Shown here one piece after another: positions 9,794-19,121 of a DNA stretch of 64,000 bases (position 1 is its first letter; every line of letters begins with the position of its first letter). The position numbers and the translations under genes are program-made. This stretch comes from Leptospira ryugenii (lineage in GTDB: Bacteria; Spirochaetota; Leptospiria; Leptospirales; Leptospiraceae), in contig NZ_BFBB01000002.1 of the NCBI RefSeq assembly GCF_003114855.1, positions 558,001-622,000 of the forward strand, written 5' to 3'. A model generated the notes under the pieces. That model had not been told where the DNA came from and searched no databases. It saw nothing but the letters and a program-made list of their open reading frames with translations.

Positions 9794-11497
9794 GTGAAAC
9801 GATCGACGCAATTAAATGCAGGAAACGGCAGATACATTCGAATGTTGACCAAATGGTTAATGATTTTTTTTGCCCTCCCTCTATTTTCCCTGGTTGGTGA
9901 GGAGACTTTTGAGGACCAAATGACTCGTTTCCGAGAATCGGAATGGGTCGTGAATACAAATCCGTTCCCAACAAATGAGGACTCCAAGGTTAAACCTCTA
10001 TTAAAACTGAGCATACAAGAAGCAGTCCAGAAGGTCATCGAAAGCAATACGATTGTTCAAAATGCAAAACTCGAAATTGCGAAGGCGGATTCTCCTGAAT
10101 TGAAAAACCAATCGCGTTTTACCTGGAAAGCGCTTGCGGGAATCCAATCAGCCAAACAGGAATTTCCCGAGAATCGAAACAATATCTTTGGGGGAACGAA
10201 GCGTTCTCAAGATAGAATTTCAGCAGGCATTGAAAAACAATTCCAAACTGGCACATACTTCAAAGCTGAAGTGTCGACCGTTCGTTTTGACACAAATGCC
10301 TTTGAAGACCCGCTCAACCCTCTTACTTCAAATTTTACGGCTTTGGCTGCTCCACCAATGTATACAGGGGCTGTCTCCTTTACGCTTTCCCAAGAATTAT
10401 TAAAATATGGATTCGGTAGAACAGAAGCAGACAAAGAAAAGCTTTTGAAAAACCAAACTTTACTCGTAAGAGAGAATTATATCAATTTGTTAACGCAAGT
10501 TGTGGTGAAGGTTCTTGTAGACTACTGGTCTTTGAGTATCATTGATTCACAAATTGCAACGTATGAAAGGCTTCTCAAAAATACAGAGGAGATCCGTTCA
10601 TTGACAAGACGTAAACAAAGTTTAGGCCTATCGGAGAGCTTTGAAATCAACCAGTGGAACCAAGCTGTATTTAAAGTAGAATCTCAATTGGAAAAGGCAA
10701 AAGTTGATAGAGTAGAAGCGGAACGAAATTTGATCCGTATTTTGAATGCCGATACCGGTTCTTCAATTTCTGGAGTTACAGATTTGTCTGAAGACTTACC
10801 GAAAGGCATCGATCTAAAAAAAGATAAAGTTTATGCACTTGAACATAGAATTGATTACTTGATTTTGAAGCGACAAAAAGAAATTGCAGGTTTGGCATTT
10901 CGCAACGCGGAAGATGAAGACCAACCTTCTTTAAAGGCTAGTCTGACCTACAGTTCTATTAACCAGAATTTCATGTCTCCCCAAGAGAACTTTATCGCCA
11001 GACAACAGATGGGATTAAATTATATGAATAATTTCCCACAAATAAATGCTGAACTCAAGATGAGTTACCCTCTATGGGATCAGGGTGTAAAAGCAGGGAT
11101 ACGTGACGCCAAAACAAACTTACAGATGTTAGATTTACAAATCAGTAATCTAGAACAAGAGATTCAACAAGATATTGATAATAAATACGAATCATTACTC
11201 GCAAGCCATCAAGTTCTACGAGATATCCAAAAAACGAAAAAAGAAAATGAAGCATTTTATTCAGGTCTACTTTCTCGTTTTAGACAAGGAAGATTCACTG
11301 CAGTAAACATAAAAAACGCTTTGGATGCGCTTGCTCAAACCGAACTAGCTGTTACTCAAGCTAGGATCAATTTTAATATCAATTTAATTCGCTATGAATT
11401 GGCTAAAAATTCACTCTTTGAAAAATACGGACTGAATATTTATGAGATCCTCGAAGAAGTAGAAAAAAGAGCCGCCAAAGAAATGGAAAAACTATGA
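9794..11497 (+). CDS. TolC-family outer-membrane efflux protein
   Basis: 567 residues in the OEP/TolC family, which forms trimeric channels across the outer membrane and periplasm for efflux pumps or type I secretion. A hydrophobic signal segment (about residues 18-34, [17 protein letters not shown]) precedes two long helical halves, each with typical coiled-coil content ([36 protein letters not shown]). The start is uncertain. GTG 9794 has AAGG 7 bases upstream; ATG 9842 would give a more usual signal peptide. No pump partners are adjacent. The stop overlaps the amidohydrolase start by 4 bp. Confidence 0.85.
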   Translation: MKRSTQLNAGNGRYIRMLTKWLMIFFALPLFSLVGEETFEDQMTRFRESEWVVNTNPFPTNEDSKVKPLLKLSIQEAVQKVIESNTIVQNAKLEIAKADSPELKNQSRFTWKALAGIQSAKQEFPENRNNIFGGTKRSQDRISAGIEKQFQTGTYFKAEVSTVRFDTNAFEDPLNPLTSNFTALAAPPMYTGAVSFTLSQELLKYGFGRTEADKEKLLKNQTLLVRENYINLLTQVVVKVLVDYWSLSIIDSQIATYERLLKNTEEIRSLTRRKQSLGLSESFEINQWNQAVFKVESQLEKAKVDRVEAERNLIRILNADTGSSISGVTDLSEDLPKGIDLKKDKVYALEHRIDYLILKRQKEIAGLAFRNAEDEDQPSLKASLTYSSINQNFMSPQENFIARQQMGLNYMNNFPQINAELKMSYPLWDQGVKAGIRDAKTNLQMLDLQISNLEQEIQQDIDNKYESLLASHQVLRDIQKTKKENEAFYSGLLSRFRQGRFTAVNIKNALDALAQTELAVTQARINFNINLIRYELAKNSLFEKYGLNIYEILEEVEKRAAKEMEKL

Positions 11498-12675
11498 AGC
11501 CATCTCTTCCAAACTCAGGTTTATCTGATATGGTCCAATACAGAAGAACCATTCACAAAACGCCAGAGTTAAAGTATGAAGAAGAGAAAACAGCTGCATT
11601 CGTTACCAAACACCTTTCTAGTTTAAACTTTGGTTTTGAAGACAAAATTGCAGAAACGGGAGTGGTGTGCCTGGTAGACTCAGGTAATCCTGGTCCCACA
11701 GTGATGGTTCGCGCGGATATGGATGCCCTACCCATTTTCGAAGAAACCAAACATGAGTATAAAAGCCAAATTGATGGAAAGATGCATGCCTGCGGCCACG
11801 ACGGCCATACTAGCATCTTGATGAAACTTGCTTCTGATTTAAAAACACATCTCCAGGCGATCGTACCAAAAGGAAGAGTTCTTCTCTGCTTTCAACCAGC
11901 CGAGGAAGGTGGTTCTGGTGCCAACCGTATGATAGAAGCAGGTATCCTTGAGAAATACCACGTAGACGCATGTTTTGCTCTTCACCTTTGGAACCACATT
12001 GACATAGGAAAAGTGGGTGTTGTGGACGGAACCATGATGGCATCGGTTGATGAATTTGTGATACGAGTACAGGGCAGAAGTGGGCACGGTGCCCTTCCGC
12101 AACACACTGTCGATCCGATTTTAGTCGGGTCTCATTTGGTAACTGCCTTGCAAAGTATAGTATCTCGGAATGTAGATCCATTAGAACCTTGTGTTGTAAC
12201 CGTGGGCAGTTTCCATGCTGGCAATGCTTTCAATGTGATCCCAGAATCTGCCGAGCTGAAGGGTACAGTTCGTACCTATTCAAAAGAAGTTTACAATCTG
12301 TTTCCTGAGAGATTAGAATCTTTAGTTCGTTCTGTTGCCAAAGGATTCGGAGCGGACATTGATTTTAAGTACACTAGAATCGATAAACCCACGATCAATG
12401 ATCCTGAAATGGCAAACATTGTAAGACAGGCTGCGAGGAATGTGCTCGGATCTGATTGTCTTACTGAAGAAAATACCCGAACGATGGGCGGTGAAGATTT
12501 TTCTGCCTTTCTAATGGCGCGGCCTGGGTGCTATTTTTTTATCGGTTCCCGTAATGAAAAAAAAGGTCTGATCCATCCACACCACAGTTCTTTTTTCGAC
12601 TTTGATGAGGATGCCATGCCAGTAGGCCTGGCCGTCATGAAAGAAGTCATCCGCCTCTATCTTTCCAAAGATTAA
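11494..12675 (+). CDS. M20-family amidohydrolase (hippurate/IAA-amino acid hydrolase type)
   Basis: 393 residues, normal for M20D amidohydrolases, which remove an acyl or amino-acid group from N-acyl amino acids. Metal-binding motifs are visible: [27 protein letters not shown], the dimerisation segment [15 protein letters not shown], and GGEDFSAFL near the C-terminus. The true substrate cannot be read from the sequence; hippurate, indoleacetyl-amino acids or N-acetyl-diaminopimelate are known for relatives. No signal peptide is present, so it is cytoplasmic. Translation is coupled to the upstream TolC-like gene by an ATGA overlap, although no functional link is obvious. Confidence 0.88.
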   Translation: MKPSLPNSGLSDMVQYRRTIHKTPELKYEEEKTAAFVTKHLSSLNFGFEDKIAETGVVCLVDSGNPGPTVMVRADMDALPIFEETKHEYKSQIDGKMHACGHDGHTSILMKLASDLKTHLQAIVPKGRVLLCFQPAEEGGSGANRMIEAGILEKYHVDACFALHLWNHIDIGKVGVVDGTMMASVDEFVIRVQGRSGHGALPQHTVDPILVGSHLVTALQSIVSRNVDPLEPCVVTVGSFHAGNAFNVIPESAELKGTVRTYSKEVYNLFPERLESLVRSVAKGFGADIDFKYTRIDKPTINDPEMANIVRQAARNVLGSDCLTEENTRTMGGEDFSAFLMARPGCYFFIGSRNEKKGLIHPHHSSFFDFDEDAMPVGLAVMKEVIRLYLSKD

Positions 12676-12712
12676 ATCTCGAAATTCTTGACTTTCCACC
12701 CCTTTTAAAAAA

Positions 12713-12732
12713 TTAGTTAGATATCTAACTGA
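12713..12732. promoter_or_regulatory. Near-perfect palindrome, candidate MarR-type operator
   Basis: TTAGTTAGAT is followed directly by ATCTAACTGA. Nine of ten positions pair and the central 14 bases are perfect. It sits 16 bp before the enoyl-CoA hydratase ATG and about 20 bp after a -35-like TTGACT (12688-12693), so bound protein would block transcription. Symmetric sites of this size and composition are typical of MarR dimers, and a MarR-family gene lies at the other end of the hydratase gene. Assignment to that regulator is inference. Confidence 0.6.
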
Positions 12733-12748
12733 TTGGAGAGTTCTCATC

Positions 12749-13513
12749 ATGATACACTATAAAAATGAAGCTGGAATCCAGACCATCACTCTGGACACAA
12801 ATGAATCGAATAGTTTTAATCTCGAATCCTTCCAACGATTTGAAGAAACTATATTGAAAGCTAAGTCCGAAAAAGGAAAGGCTCTTGTGATTCGTAGCAG
12901 CAGAGAAAAAGTTTTCTCGACTGGCTTGGATCTGGCAACCATTAGCGGTTCAGCGGATGATGCGGTACTAAGGAAATTTTTAGGTTACTTTTACTCTATC
13001 TTGAAAGAGATTTATAGCTACCCTCTTCCAGTGATTTCAGAGGTTTCGGGACATGCAATGGGTTACGGAGCGATGATTGCACTTGCGAGTGATTTTCGAA
13101 TGGGTTTAGATGGAATGAGAATCGGACTTCCAGAAGTCAAGATAGGAATCCCTGTTCCTAGTTTTGTGGCAATGCTTGCATCCGATGTCATAGGATACAA
13201 AAATGCATCGGACCACATCTTAACAGGGAATGCTCTAAAAACATCAGAGGCATTCACCTTAGGTATGTTTACCGAAGTCCACCCTGATGCAACTAGCTTA
13301 AAATCAGCTACGGATAAATTTGTGAATCGATTGGTTAAAAATTCTATCTCAGCCATGTCCCAAACGAAATCTGCATTAAGAAAACTTCGTAAGAATTACG
13401 AAGATCTCATCAATGACGATATACCTACTACTTTGGCCAGCTTACAATCTCCCGATGCGAAAGAGGGCGTATCAGCAAGTGTTCAAGGTAGAAGACCAGA
13501 ATTTAAATTTTAA
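12749..13513 (+). CDS. Enoyl-CoA hydratase/isomerase family protein
   Basis: 254 residues with the crotonase fold. The oxyanion-hole segments are visible: SSREKVFSTGLDLATISG (family AGxDL) and EVSGHAMGYGAMIALASDFRMG, followed by GLPEVKIGIP. The usual catalytic glutamate of the LPEV region is present in GLPEVKIG, while the second glutamate position of classical hydratases is not obvious. The exact reaction (hydratase, isomerase or hydrolase) therefore stays open. GGAGAG about 9 bases upstream is the ribosome-binding site. The gene has a palindromic site in its promoter region and overlaps the MarR gene tail-to-tail. Confidence 0.85.
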   Translation: MIHYKNEAGIQTITLDTNESNSFNLESFQRFEETILKAKSEKGKALVIRSSREKVFSTGLDLATISGSADDAVLRKFLGYFYSILKEIYSYPLPVISEVSGHAMGYGAMIALASDFRMGLDGMRIGLPEVKIGIPVPSFVAMLASDVIGYKNASDHILTGNALKTSEAFTLGMFTEVHPDATSLKSATDKFVNRLVKNSISAMSQTKSALRKLRKNYEDLINDDIPTTLASLQSPDAKEGVSASVQGRRPEFKF

Positions 13514-13953
13514 GATTTTTTGGTATGTAGATAAATTTTTTCTAAAATTTGGAACAATATCTCTGATTCTTTTGGCTCTACTCCCCAAAGTTTCAGAGAG
13601 AATACTTTAGCAGAGATACGCAGAGCGACTTTTCGAAATTCCTTCCCCGATTTTGTAAGACTCACCATATATTCACGTTTATCCTCTTTGCTACTTTCTT
13701 TTTGGACAAGTCCCATAGCTTCTAATTTATGAACCAGTATCGTTACGGTGGGTTTCTTTCGGTGGATCGATTCGGAAATAGTGGTCATATTGACAGGTGA
13801 TTTCTTTCGGATAAGGTAGGTCATAATCTCAAAATGCGTAGCGGAAAGGTTTTGGTATCCCGCCTTATCGAGCTCAGTTTCGATCACCTCTACAAGGAAT
13901 TCAGATAGCCTTCCAATAAATTTTATAGAATTAAATCTTTGTGAATTCGCCAC
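13510..13953 (-). CDS. MarR-family transcriptional regulator
   Basis: 147 residues, typical MarR size. A winged helix-turn-helix is recognisable: HFEIMTYLIRKKSPVNMTTISESI, recognition helix RKKPTVTILVHKLEAMGLV, then the wing with the DKRE signature (SKEDKREYMVSLT). It starts with GTG 9 bp after the Xaa-Pro aminopeptidase gene, so the two are co-transcribed. Its 3' end overlaps the convergent enoyl-CoA hydratase gene by 4 bp. MarR proteins often bind a symmetric site near a neighbouring gene, and the 20-bp palindrome upstream of the hydratase is the obvious candidate. No ligand can be inferred. Confidence 0.9.
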   Translation of the reverse strand: MANSQRFNSIKFIGRLSEFLVEVIETELDKAGYQNLSATHFEIMTYLIRKKSPVNMTTISESIHRKKPTVTILVHKLEAMGLVQKESSKEDKREYMVSLTKSGKEFRKVALRISAKVFSLKLWGVEPKESEILFQILEKIYLHTKKS

Positions 13954-13962
13954 AAGTAAATG

Positions 13963-15261
13963 CTAAGTTCTCAATGCTTCAATGTCAGAAATTTCTTTGG
14001 GAATCATCGCTGTTAGATTGAGAGGGGTTTTTCCTTGTATGCAGATATCATCCTCAATGCGGATTCCTATACCTCTAAATTCACCTGGAATGGTTTCATC
14101 ATTGGGATCAAAATAGAGTCCCGGTTCGACTGTTATCACCTGACCATTCTTTAACTTTCTACTTTTTCCATTCGTATAATAAGTACCGACATCATGTACA
14201 TCCATTCCCAAATAATGACCTGTTCTATGCATATAGAATTTGCGGTAGGCTCCAGATTCCATGACGGAATCAAGCGACCCTTTCAGAAGTTTCATATCGA
14301 TTAGACAATCTGCTAAAAAACGGCAGGTCTTTACATGGATCTCATTAAATTCTTGGCCTTCTACTGAGAGTCGTATTGCATTTTTTTGCGCAGCTAAAAC
14401 TATTTCATAAACCATTGCTTGGACGGGAGAAAACTTTTTTCCAGCTGGAAATACTCGAGTTACGTCCGCTGTGTAATAACGGAACTCTGCTCCTGAATCG
14501 ACCAGTATTAAGGCATCTTTGGCAATCTCTGCGTTGTTGGATACATAGTGTAAGACACAGGCATTCTTACCTGCAGCCACAATGTGACCATAGCCCCCAC
14601 CCCAAGCTCCTTGGCTCAGGTATGACTCTTCCAGAATTGCTTCCAATTCATATTCAAACATTCCTGGCTTCACTGCCTTCATGATGCGGGTATGGCCAAG
14701 GGCCGTAATTTCTGCGGCTTTTTGTAAAAGGGCTATCTCTTCTTTTGTTTTGTACAATCGCATTTCATGCAAAAAACTTGGTTCCACAATTTGAGAAGGA
14801 GCGACTTTTCCTTCTCTCACTCGAGAGGAAACTTCTCGAACTAGTTGCAATAAAGACGCATCCCGGTCGCGATCATATCCAAAGAAATAATACAATGAAT
14901 GGTAACCTTCTATTAGCTTGTACTTTTCTGTTTCCCAAGAAGAAAGGTCAAAGGTCTGGTCCAAGGAAAGCGCATCTTTGATTTTTTCTTTTCCAAGGCG
15001 AATCCCTGTCCATATCTCTTTGTTTTTATCTTTTTCTAAACAAAACATCCCAGTTTTATCTTTAGAAATAAATAAAATGCCATCTGCCTCTTCTATTCCA
15101 GTTAAATAAAAAAAGTCAGAATCCTGCCTAAATTTATATTCTACATCTCGATTTCTAATTTTATGATTTGCAGCAAATAGCAGTAGTAATGCGCCATCGG
15201 GTAAAAATTTTTGGACTTCTTTGATTCTTTTTTTATAAAGTTCCGTTTTCCAATCGTTCAT
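13963..15261 (-). CDS. pepP: Xaa-Pro aminopeptidase (M24B)
   Basis: 432 residues, normal for aminopeptidase P, which removes N-terminal residues before proline. The N-terminal creatinase-like domain (about 1-170) is followed by the pita-bread domain. Metal ligands lie in VDSGAEFRYYTADVTRVFP, HRTGHYLGMDVHD, VITVEPGLY and GIRIEDD. No export signal is seen. GGGAGC precedes the ATG, and the start overlaps the stop of the glycosyltransferase gene by 4 bp. The symbol follows the family and does not prove orthology. Confidence 0.93.
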   Translation of the reverse strand: MNDWKTELYKKRIKEVQKFLPDGALLLLFAANHKIRNRDVEYKFRQDSDFFYLTGIEEADGILFISKDKTGMFCLEKDKNKEIWTGIRLGKEKIKDALSLDQTFDLSSWETEKYKLIEGYHSLYYFFGYDRDRDASLLQLVREVSSRVREGKVAPSQIVEPSFLHEMRLYKTKEEIALLQKAAEITALGHTRIMKAVKPGMFEYELEAILEESYLSQGAWGGGYGHIVAAGKNACVLHYVSNNAEIAKDALILVDSGAEFRYYTADVTRVFPAGKKFSPVQAMVYEIVLAAQKNAIRLSVEGQEFNEIHVKTCRFLADCLIDMKLLKGSLDSVMESGAYRKFYMHRTGHYLGMDVHDVGTYYTNGKSRKLKNGQVITVEPGLYFDPNDETIPGEFRGIGIRIEDDICIQGKTPLNLTAMIPKEISDIEALRT

Positions 15262-16328
15262 GATTTGCTCCCTATGATCTCATTTAAGGACCTAAAGATT
15301 TTTTCTGGATCCTGGTTTAACATACATTTAAAGTGAGCCTCTGGGCATTCTCTCCCGCCATGTATCCCACAAGGACGACAAGATAGCCCTCCTACTTCCA
15401 TGATCCTTTGTTTAGTTGAAAGTGATGAATAACCAAATGCTGGCACAGTAGCTCCATAGATCATAATTGTGGGTATGTCAAATGCAGAGGCAAAGTGTAT
15501 GGGGCTGGAATCATTGGATACCAAGGCTTTGGCTCTTTCAATCCAAACAGCTAACTCACCTAAGCTGGTTTTCCCTATCAATGAAAAAAGTCTTTGCCTC
15601 TCTTTAGGTTTTAAGGGCTGTATTTTTAATAGTTGATCAATTCTTTGTTGGATGGAGATGTCCGCTTTTGATCCAACAAGAACTATGCTTTCTTTCCGTT
15701 TCCGTAGGATGTATGAAATAAGAGAGACAAATTTTTCTTCCGGCATTCTCTTTGTTTCCCAAAGGGAAGAAGGAGCAATAATGATGTATGATTTTGGGAT
15801 TAACTTCCATTCATTGGCTATTTTCCAAAAGGCATCCGAATCAGCCTTTCTCGGATAAAGAAACGGCCGTCGATTTCTCCCTGAAGGGAAGTCTACAGTG
15901 GAATCGTAGCAAAGTGAAAACAGTTTATCAACTTCATGCATACCCATCTTCGGTCTAGGTACTTTTTTTGTATGGAGAAAGGCAAAACCTGATTCTTGGT
16001 AGCCAATTCGCTCTTTAGCGCCTGTTAGCCAACTTAACAAACTAGAACGAAAGGAAAAGTGAGCGGCATACACCTTGCTATACCCTTCCTCTCTCAAAGC
16101 CAAAGCAAATTGAAAAAAGCCCCAAGGACCTTTGTGTTTTCCCTTTTTATCAATGGGAAAAACCGCATTTAAATCTGGGTTTCCTTCTAAGATCGACTCG
16201 GTACCTAAATTGCAAACAAGGTGGATCTCTGCTTCCGGGTGCAAGAGACGCAAGGCACGGAAGAAAGGAGTGGAGAGAACCAAATCTCCTAGGAAAGCCG
16301 TTTGCAGTATAAGGATTTTTTCCTTCAT
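15258..16328 (-). CDS. Glycosyltransferase family 9 protein (heptosyltransferase-like)
   Basis: 356 residues. The N-terminus KILILQTAFLGDLVLSTPFFRAL is the GT9 signature. The C-terminal half carries ALVSNDSSPIHFASAFDIPT and IYGATVPAFGY, matching the ADP-heptose:LPS heptosyltransferase active region. Relatives add heptose to the lipopolysaccharide core at the inner-membrane cytoplasmic face. The exact sugar is not predictable in Leptospira. A cysteine-rich segment (LSCRPCGIHGGRECPEAHFKC) matches GT9 tails. It overlaps the upstream thiolase and the downstream peptidase by 4 bp each. Confidence 0.87.
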   Translation of the reverse strand: MKEKILILQTAFLGDLVLSTPFFRALRLLHPEAEIHLVCNLGTESILEGNPDLNAVFPIDKKGKHKGPWGFFQFALALREEGYSKVYAAHFSFRSSLLSWLTGAKERIGYQESGFAFLHTKKVPRPKMGMHEVDKLFSLCYDSTVDFPSGRNRRPFLYPRKADSDAFWKIANEWKLIPKSYIIIAPSSLWETKRMPEEKFVSLISYILRKRKESIVLVGSKADISIQQRIDQLLKIQPLKPKERQRLFSLIGKTSLGELAVWIERAKALVSNDSSPIHFASAFDIPTIMIYGATVPAFGYSSLSTKQRIMEVGGLSCRPCGIHGGRECPEAHFKCMLNQDPEKIFRSLNEIIGSKS

Positions 16329-17428
16329 GAATTTCTTTCTAAAATCGTAGCAAAATTGTTAGTAGCTAGTCCACCAATGCTGTGCGCAAGTGCAAACCTT
16401 TGCTCCTTTCGACTGGGAAAAAAACGACAAATTTCTACGATTTGTGCAAGGCCCGAGGCCCCGATAGGATGACCTCTTGACTTTAAGCCCCCAGAGGCAT
16501 TGATAGGAAGTTGCCCTTCTGGGTGGCTAAGGCCCTCTTTCACCCATTGTAAGGCCTTTCCCCTCGGGATAAGACCTGCATCCTCCGCTCCAATCAATTC
16601 AAAAGTGGTGAATGCATCATGCAATTCTGCAAAATTGATCTCGCGGGCTTGGATCTTTGCTTCCGCAAATGCTCTTTGGAAGGCAATCACACTCGCAGAA
16701 AAACTAGGCTCTGCCGAACTCAAAAATTTTCCTGTCCCATGGCCCATCCCTTTTACAGAGATTTGACTTGGATCGGTAGAAAGTACAAGCGCAGCTGAAC
16801 CATCGGATAAAGGGGAAATGTCATAGAGTCCCAAAGGAGAGGATATCATCGTTTGGTTTTCATACTCTTTCTCCGACAAATTCTTTTTGATTTGTGCGAT
16901 TGGATTTTTCAAACCATTGTCATGGAGTTTTTTAGAGAGAAAATAAAGGTCACTACTCTGGTAACCATACATACTTAAATAGCGTCTCGTAATCATGGCT
17001 CCCCCTTGTGCCATGGACATACGCAATTGTTGTTGTCTCCTTGAGAGAACGGAACCTAACAAAAGATTGTTTTCTTCTCGGTTGAACTGTGACATCACCT
17101 CAGTGGCCAAAACCATTCCATGCTTATATCTGCCACTGAGAATCAGATTCACTCCTAATTGAAAGGCAGAAGCTCCCGCAGAGGAAGCAGTTTCGGATCG
17201 GATACAAAACGCATTTTGTAATCCAAGATTTTGCAATATTTTAGTAGGAAGGTGGAATTCCTTCGTGTATTGTTCCGGAGCAAAACTTGCAAATATGAGA
17301 AATTCGATTTTCTGTGCATCAAAGGATTGAAGAGATAGTTTCGCAGTTTCTGTTGAAAGTGATAATGAGTTTCCATTCCATTTACCGAATTGACTCAAGG
17401 AAGGTGAATGAATGTAAACTTTAGTCAT
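16325..17428 (-). CDS. Thiolase-superfamily protein lacking the usual nucleophilic cysteine
   Basis: 367 residues with thiolase architecture. The C-terminal catalytic features are present: AELHDAFTTFE, INASGGLKSRGHPIGASGLAQ and a GG motif in AHSIGGLATN. In the N-terminal half the segment that usually holds the nucleophile (CASG type) reads RSETASSAGASAFQLG, with no cysteine. Relatives of this SCP-x-like kind are annotated acetyl-CoA acetyltransferase, but the missing cysteine makes a classical thiolase reaction doubtful. Claisen-type condensation or a non-enzymatic role is possible. It is the first gene of thiolase-GT9-pepP-marR, and the 79-bp upstream gap is shared with divergent bacterioferritin. 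Confidence 0.8.
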   Translation of the reverse strand: MTKVYIHSPSLSQFGKWNGNSLSLSTETAKLSLQSFDAQKIEFLIFASFAPEQYTKEFHLPTKILQNLGLQNAFCIRSETASSAGASAFQLGVNLILSGRYKHGMVLATEVMSQFNREENNLLLGSVLSRRQQQLRMSMAQGGAMITRRYLSMYGYQSSDLYFLSKKLHDNGLKNPIAQIKKNLSEKEYENQTMISSPLGLYDISPLSDGSAALVLSTDPSQISVKGMGHGTGKFLSSAEPSFSASVIAFQRAFAEAKIQAREINFAELHDAFTTFELIGAEDAGLIPRGKALQWVKEGLSHPEGQLPINASGGLKSRGHPIGASGLAQIVEICRFFPSRKEQRFALAHSIGGLATNNFATILERNS

Positions 17429-17507
17429 GGGTTGATAGTTTAGGCTTGCTTGAAAAGTGAAAGCATTTTATGTTTCCTAATTATAGCGAAGCCGGGCGGG
17501 AAAAACA

Positions 17508-17984
17508 ATGAAAGGTAAAAAAGAAATCTTAGACATCTTGGCGGAAGTGTTGGCTGCGGAGTTAACAGCGATCAATCAATATTTCATTCATGCAAAACTT
17601 TGCAAAAATTGGGGTTACTTAGAATTAGGTGATTATCTAAAAAAAGAATCCATAGAGGAAATGAAACACGCTGATGAAGTCATTGAACGCATCCTTTACT
17701 TAGATGGTATCCCTGACCTTCAAAAGTATATGAAAATCAATGTGGGACAGGATGTACCTTCCATGTTGGAAAATGACTTACAATTAGAGTATAGTGCAGT
17801 AGAGCGACTGAACCGAGGAATCGATGTAGCCGTTCAATGTAAAGACAATGGCTCAAGAGAGCTTTTGGAAAAAATATTGGTTTCAGAAGAAGAGCATATT
17901 GATTGGATCGAAACCCAACAAAATGTCATCAAAGAGATCGGTTTACCAAATTACTTGTCTCAAAAACTAGGAGATAGTACATAA
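17508..17984 (+). CDS. bfr: Bacterioferritin
   Basis: 158 residues, the standard size for a 24-mer iron-storage ferritin. The di-iron ferroxidase ligands are in place: the first Glu in LAAELTAINQYF, ExxH in ESIEEMKHADEV, a third Glu in QLEYSAVERL and ExxH in SEEEHIDWIE. The methionine of IEEMKH (about residue 52) is the conserved heme ligand between subunits. The weak Shine-Dalgarno GCGGGA lies before the ATG. AGGAG near its 3' end (17969-17973) appears to serve the next gene, whose apparent start overlaps the bfr stop codon. Confidence 0.95.
   Translation: MKGKKEILDILAEVLAAELTAINQYFIHAKLCKNWGYLELGDYLKKESIEEMKHADEVIERILYLDGIPDLQKYMKINVGQDVPSMLENDLQLEYSAVERLNRGIDVAVQCKDNGSRELLEKILVSEEEHIDWIETQQNVIKEIGLPNYLSQKLGDST
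17969..17973 (+). promoter_or_regulatory. Ribosome-binding site that points to an ATA start codon
   Basis: AGGAG lies inside the 3' end of bfr, seven bases before ATA 17981. It is the only good Shine-Dalgarno in the region and matches the point where homology of the methyltransferase N-terminus begins. It therefore decides the start of the downstream gene. Confidence 0.6.
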
Positions 17985-19117
17985 AAACACAGTCTCACAT
18001 ATACCATGCAGTTTGCGGAGAGGGCCTTAGCCCTCTCGTCGAAGAGGAGATCCTCAAATCCCAACTCACGATTGTTTCCAAAAATCGAGGTGGCATTTTT
18101 TTCACCGGAAAAAAACAGAATATCATACAATTTGCACTTTCCACTCGGTTCAGTTCTAGAATCAATTTCCAATTGATCCAAGAAAAGGCTCAATCTTACG
18201 ATGAGCTCTATGAAAAATGCAAAAAAATTGCATGGGAACAATGGATTGCCACTGAGCATAGCTTTCGGATCGATGCACAAACAAAAGATTCTCTTGGCAA
18301 CTCTCAATTCGCCGTACACAAATTAAAGGATGCAATTTTAGATCGTTTCCGTGAAAAAAAAGTCCCTTTGCCGAATATTGACAAAAGGATTGCAGATATA
18401 ACGATAGTTATTCGCTCTTTTTTAGATAAATTCAGTATCGAAATCTCTCTTACGGGCGAGTCAATTGGCCGAAGAGGATATCGTGTGGATGCTGGTAAAG
18501 CTCCAGTCCGCGAACCGATTGCCCAAGCTATGTTGCACCTTGGAGGTTGGAAACCTGGTGAACTTTTAGTAGACCCCATGTGTGGCTCAGGAACGATTTT
18601 AATCGAAGCTGCTCTCTACCAAAAATTAAATGGAGAAATCAACCGGTTTATTCTAGAAGAATCTCCAACCTTTCAGCTCTTATTTCCAGAATATGAATTC
18701 TCACAGATTCTTCAAACAAAACCTAAGGAAGCCTTGTTCTTTGGATACGATATCGATCCAGAATCGATTCGGATCGCCAAGGAGAATGCTTATGAAGCAG
18801 GTGTTGAAGATTGGATTTTATTTGAAGTACAAGATGTACTACAATTAAAAAACTCCTTCAAAAAACCTGGTTTTCTCGTAACGAACCCTCCGTATGGAGA
18901 GAGGATTGGAAAACCAATAGATAATCTTCGAGAATTTTATTTTCAGTTAGGAAAGCATTTAAAAAATTATTTTCCTGCTTGGAGATTGAGTTTATTGTGT
19001 GGTGAATTTTCACTTTTGGGAAAGCTAAACATGAAAGAGGAGTCACATCTACCCCTAAAACATGCCAATCTTAAAGCAAAAATTGTCCAATACCAAATCC
19101 GAAACTTAACGAGCTAA
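17981..19117 (+). CDS. RlmL-type THUMP-domain RNA methyltransferase (apparent ATA start)
   Basis: SAM-dependent methyltransferase of the UPF0020 family (RlmL/TrmG group), which makes m2G in RNA. The C-terminal domain carries motif I DPMCGSGTILIEAALY and the catalytic NPPYGERIG. The frame is open and homologous upstream: YHAVCGEGLSPLVEEEIL is the usual N-terminus, followed by a THUMP region. No ATG, GTG or TTG exists in this frame between the TAG at 17975 and TTG 18173. AGGAG (17969-17973) is spaced 7 bases from an ATA at 17981, which would give about 378 residues, the normal length. Starting at TTG 18173 would delete 64 residues of the N-terminal region. Confidence 0.82.
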   Translation: MKTQSHIYHAVCGEGLSPLVEEEILKSQLTIVSKNRGGIFFTGKKQNIIQFALSTRFSSRINFQLIQEKAQSYDELYEKCKKIAWEQWIATEHSFRIDAQTKDSLGNSQFAVHKLKDAILDRFREKKVPLPNIDKRIADITIVIRSFLDKFSIEISLTGESIGRRGYRVDAGKAPVREPIAQAMLHLGGWKPGELLVDPMCGSGTILIEAALYQKLNGEINRFILEESPTFQLLFPEYEFSQILQTKPKEALFFGYDIDPESIRIAKENAYEAGVEDWILFEVQDVLQLKNSFKKPGFLVTNPPYGERIGKPIDNLREFYFQLGKHLKNYFPAWRLSLLCGEFSLLGKLNMKEESHLPLKHANLKAKIVQYQIRNLTS

Positions 19118-19121
19118 GGGC

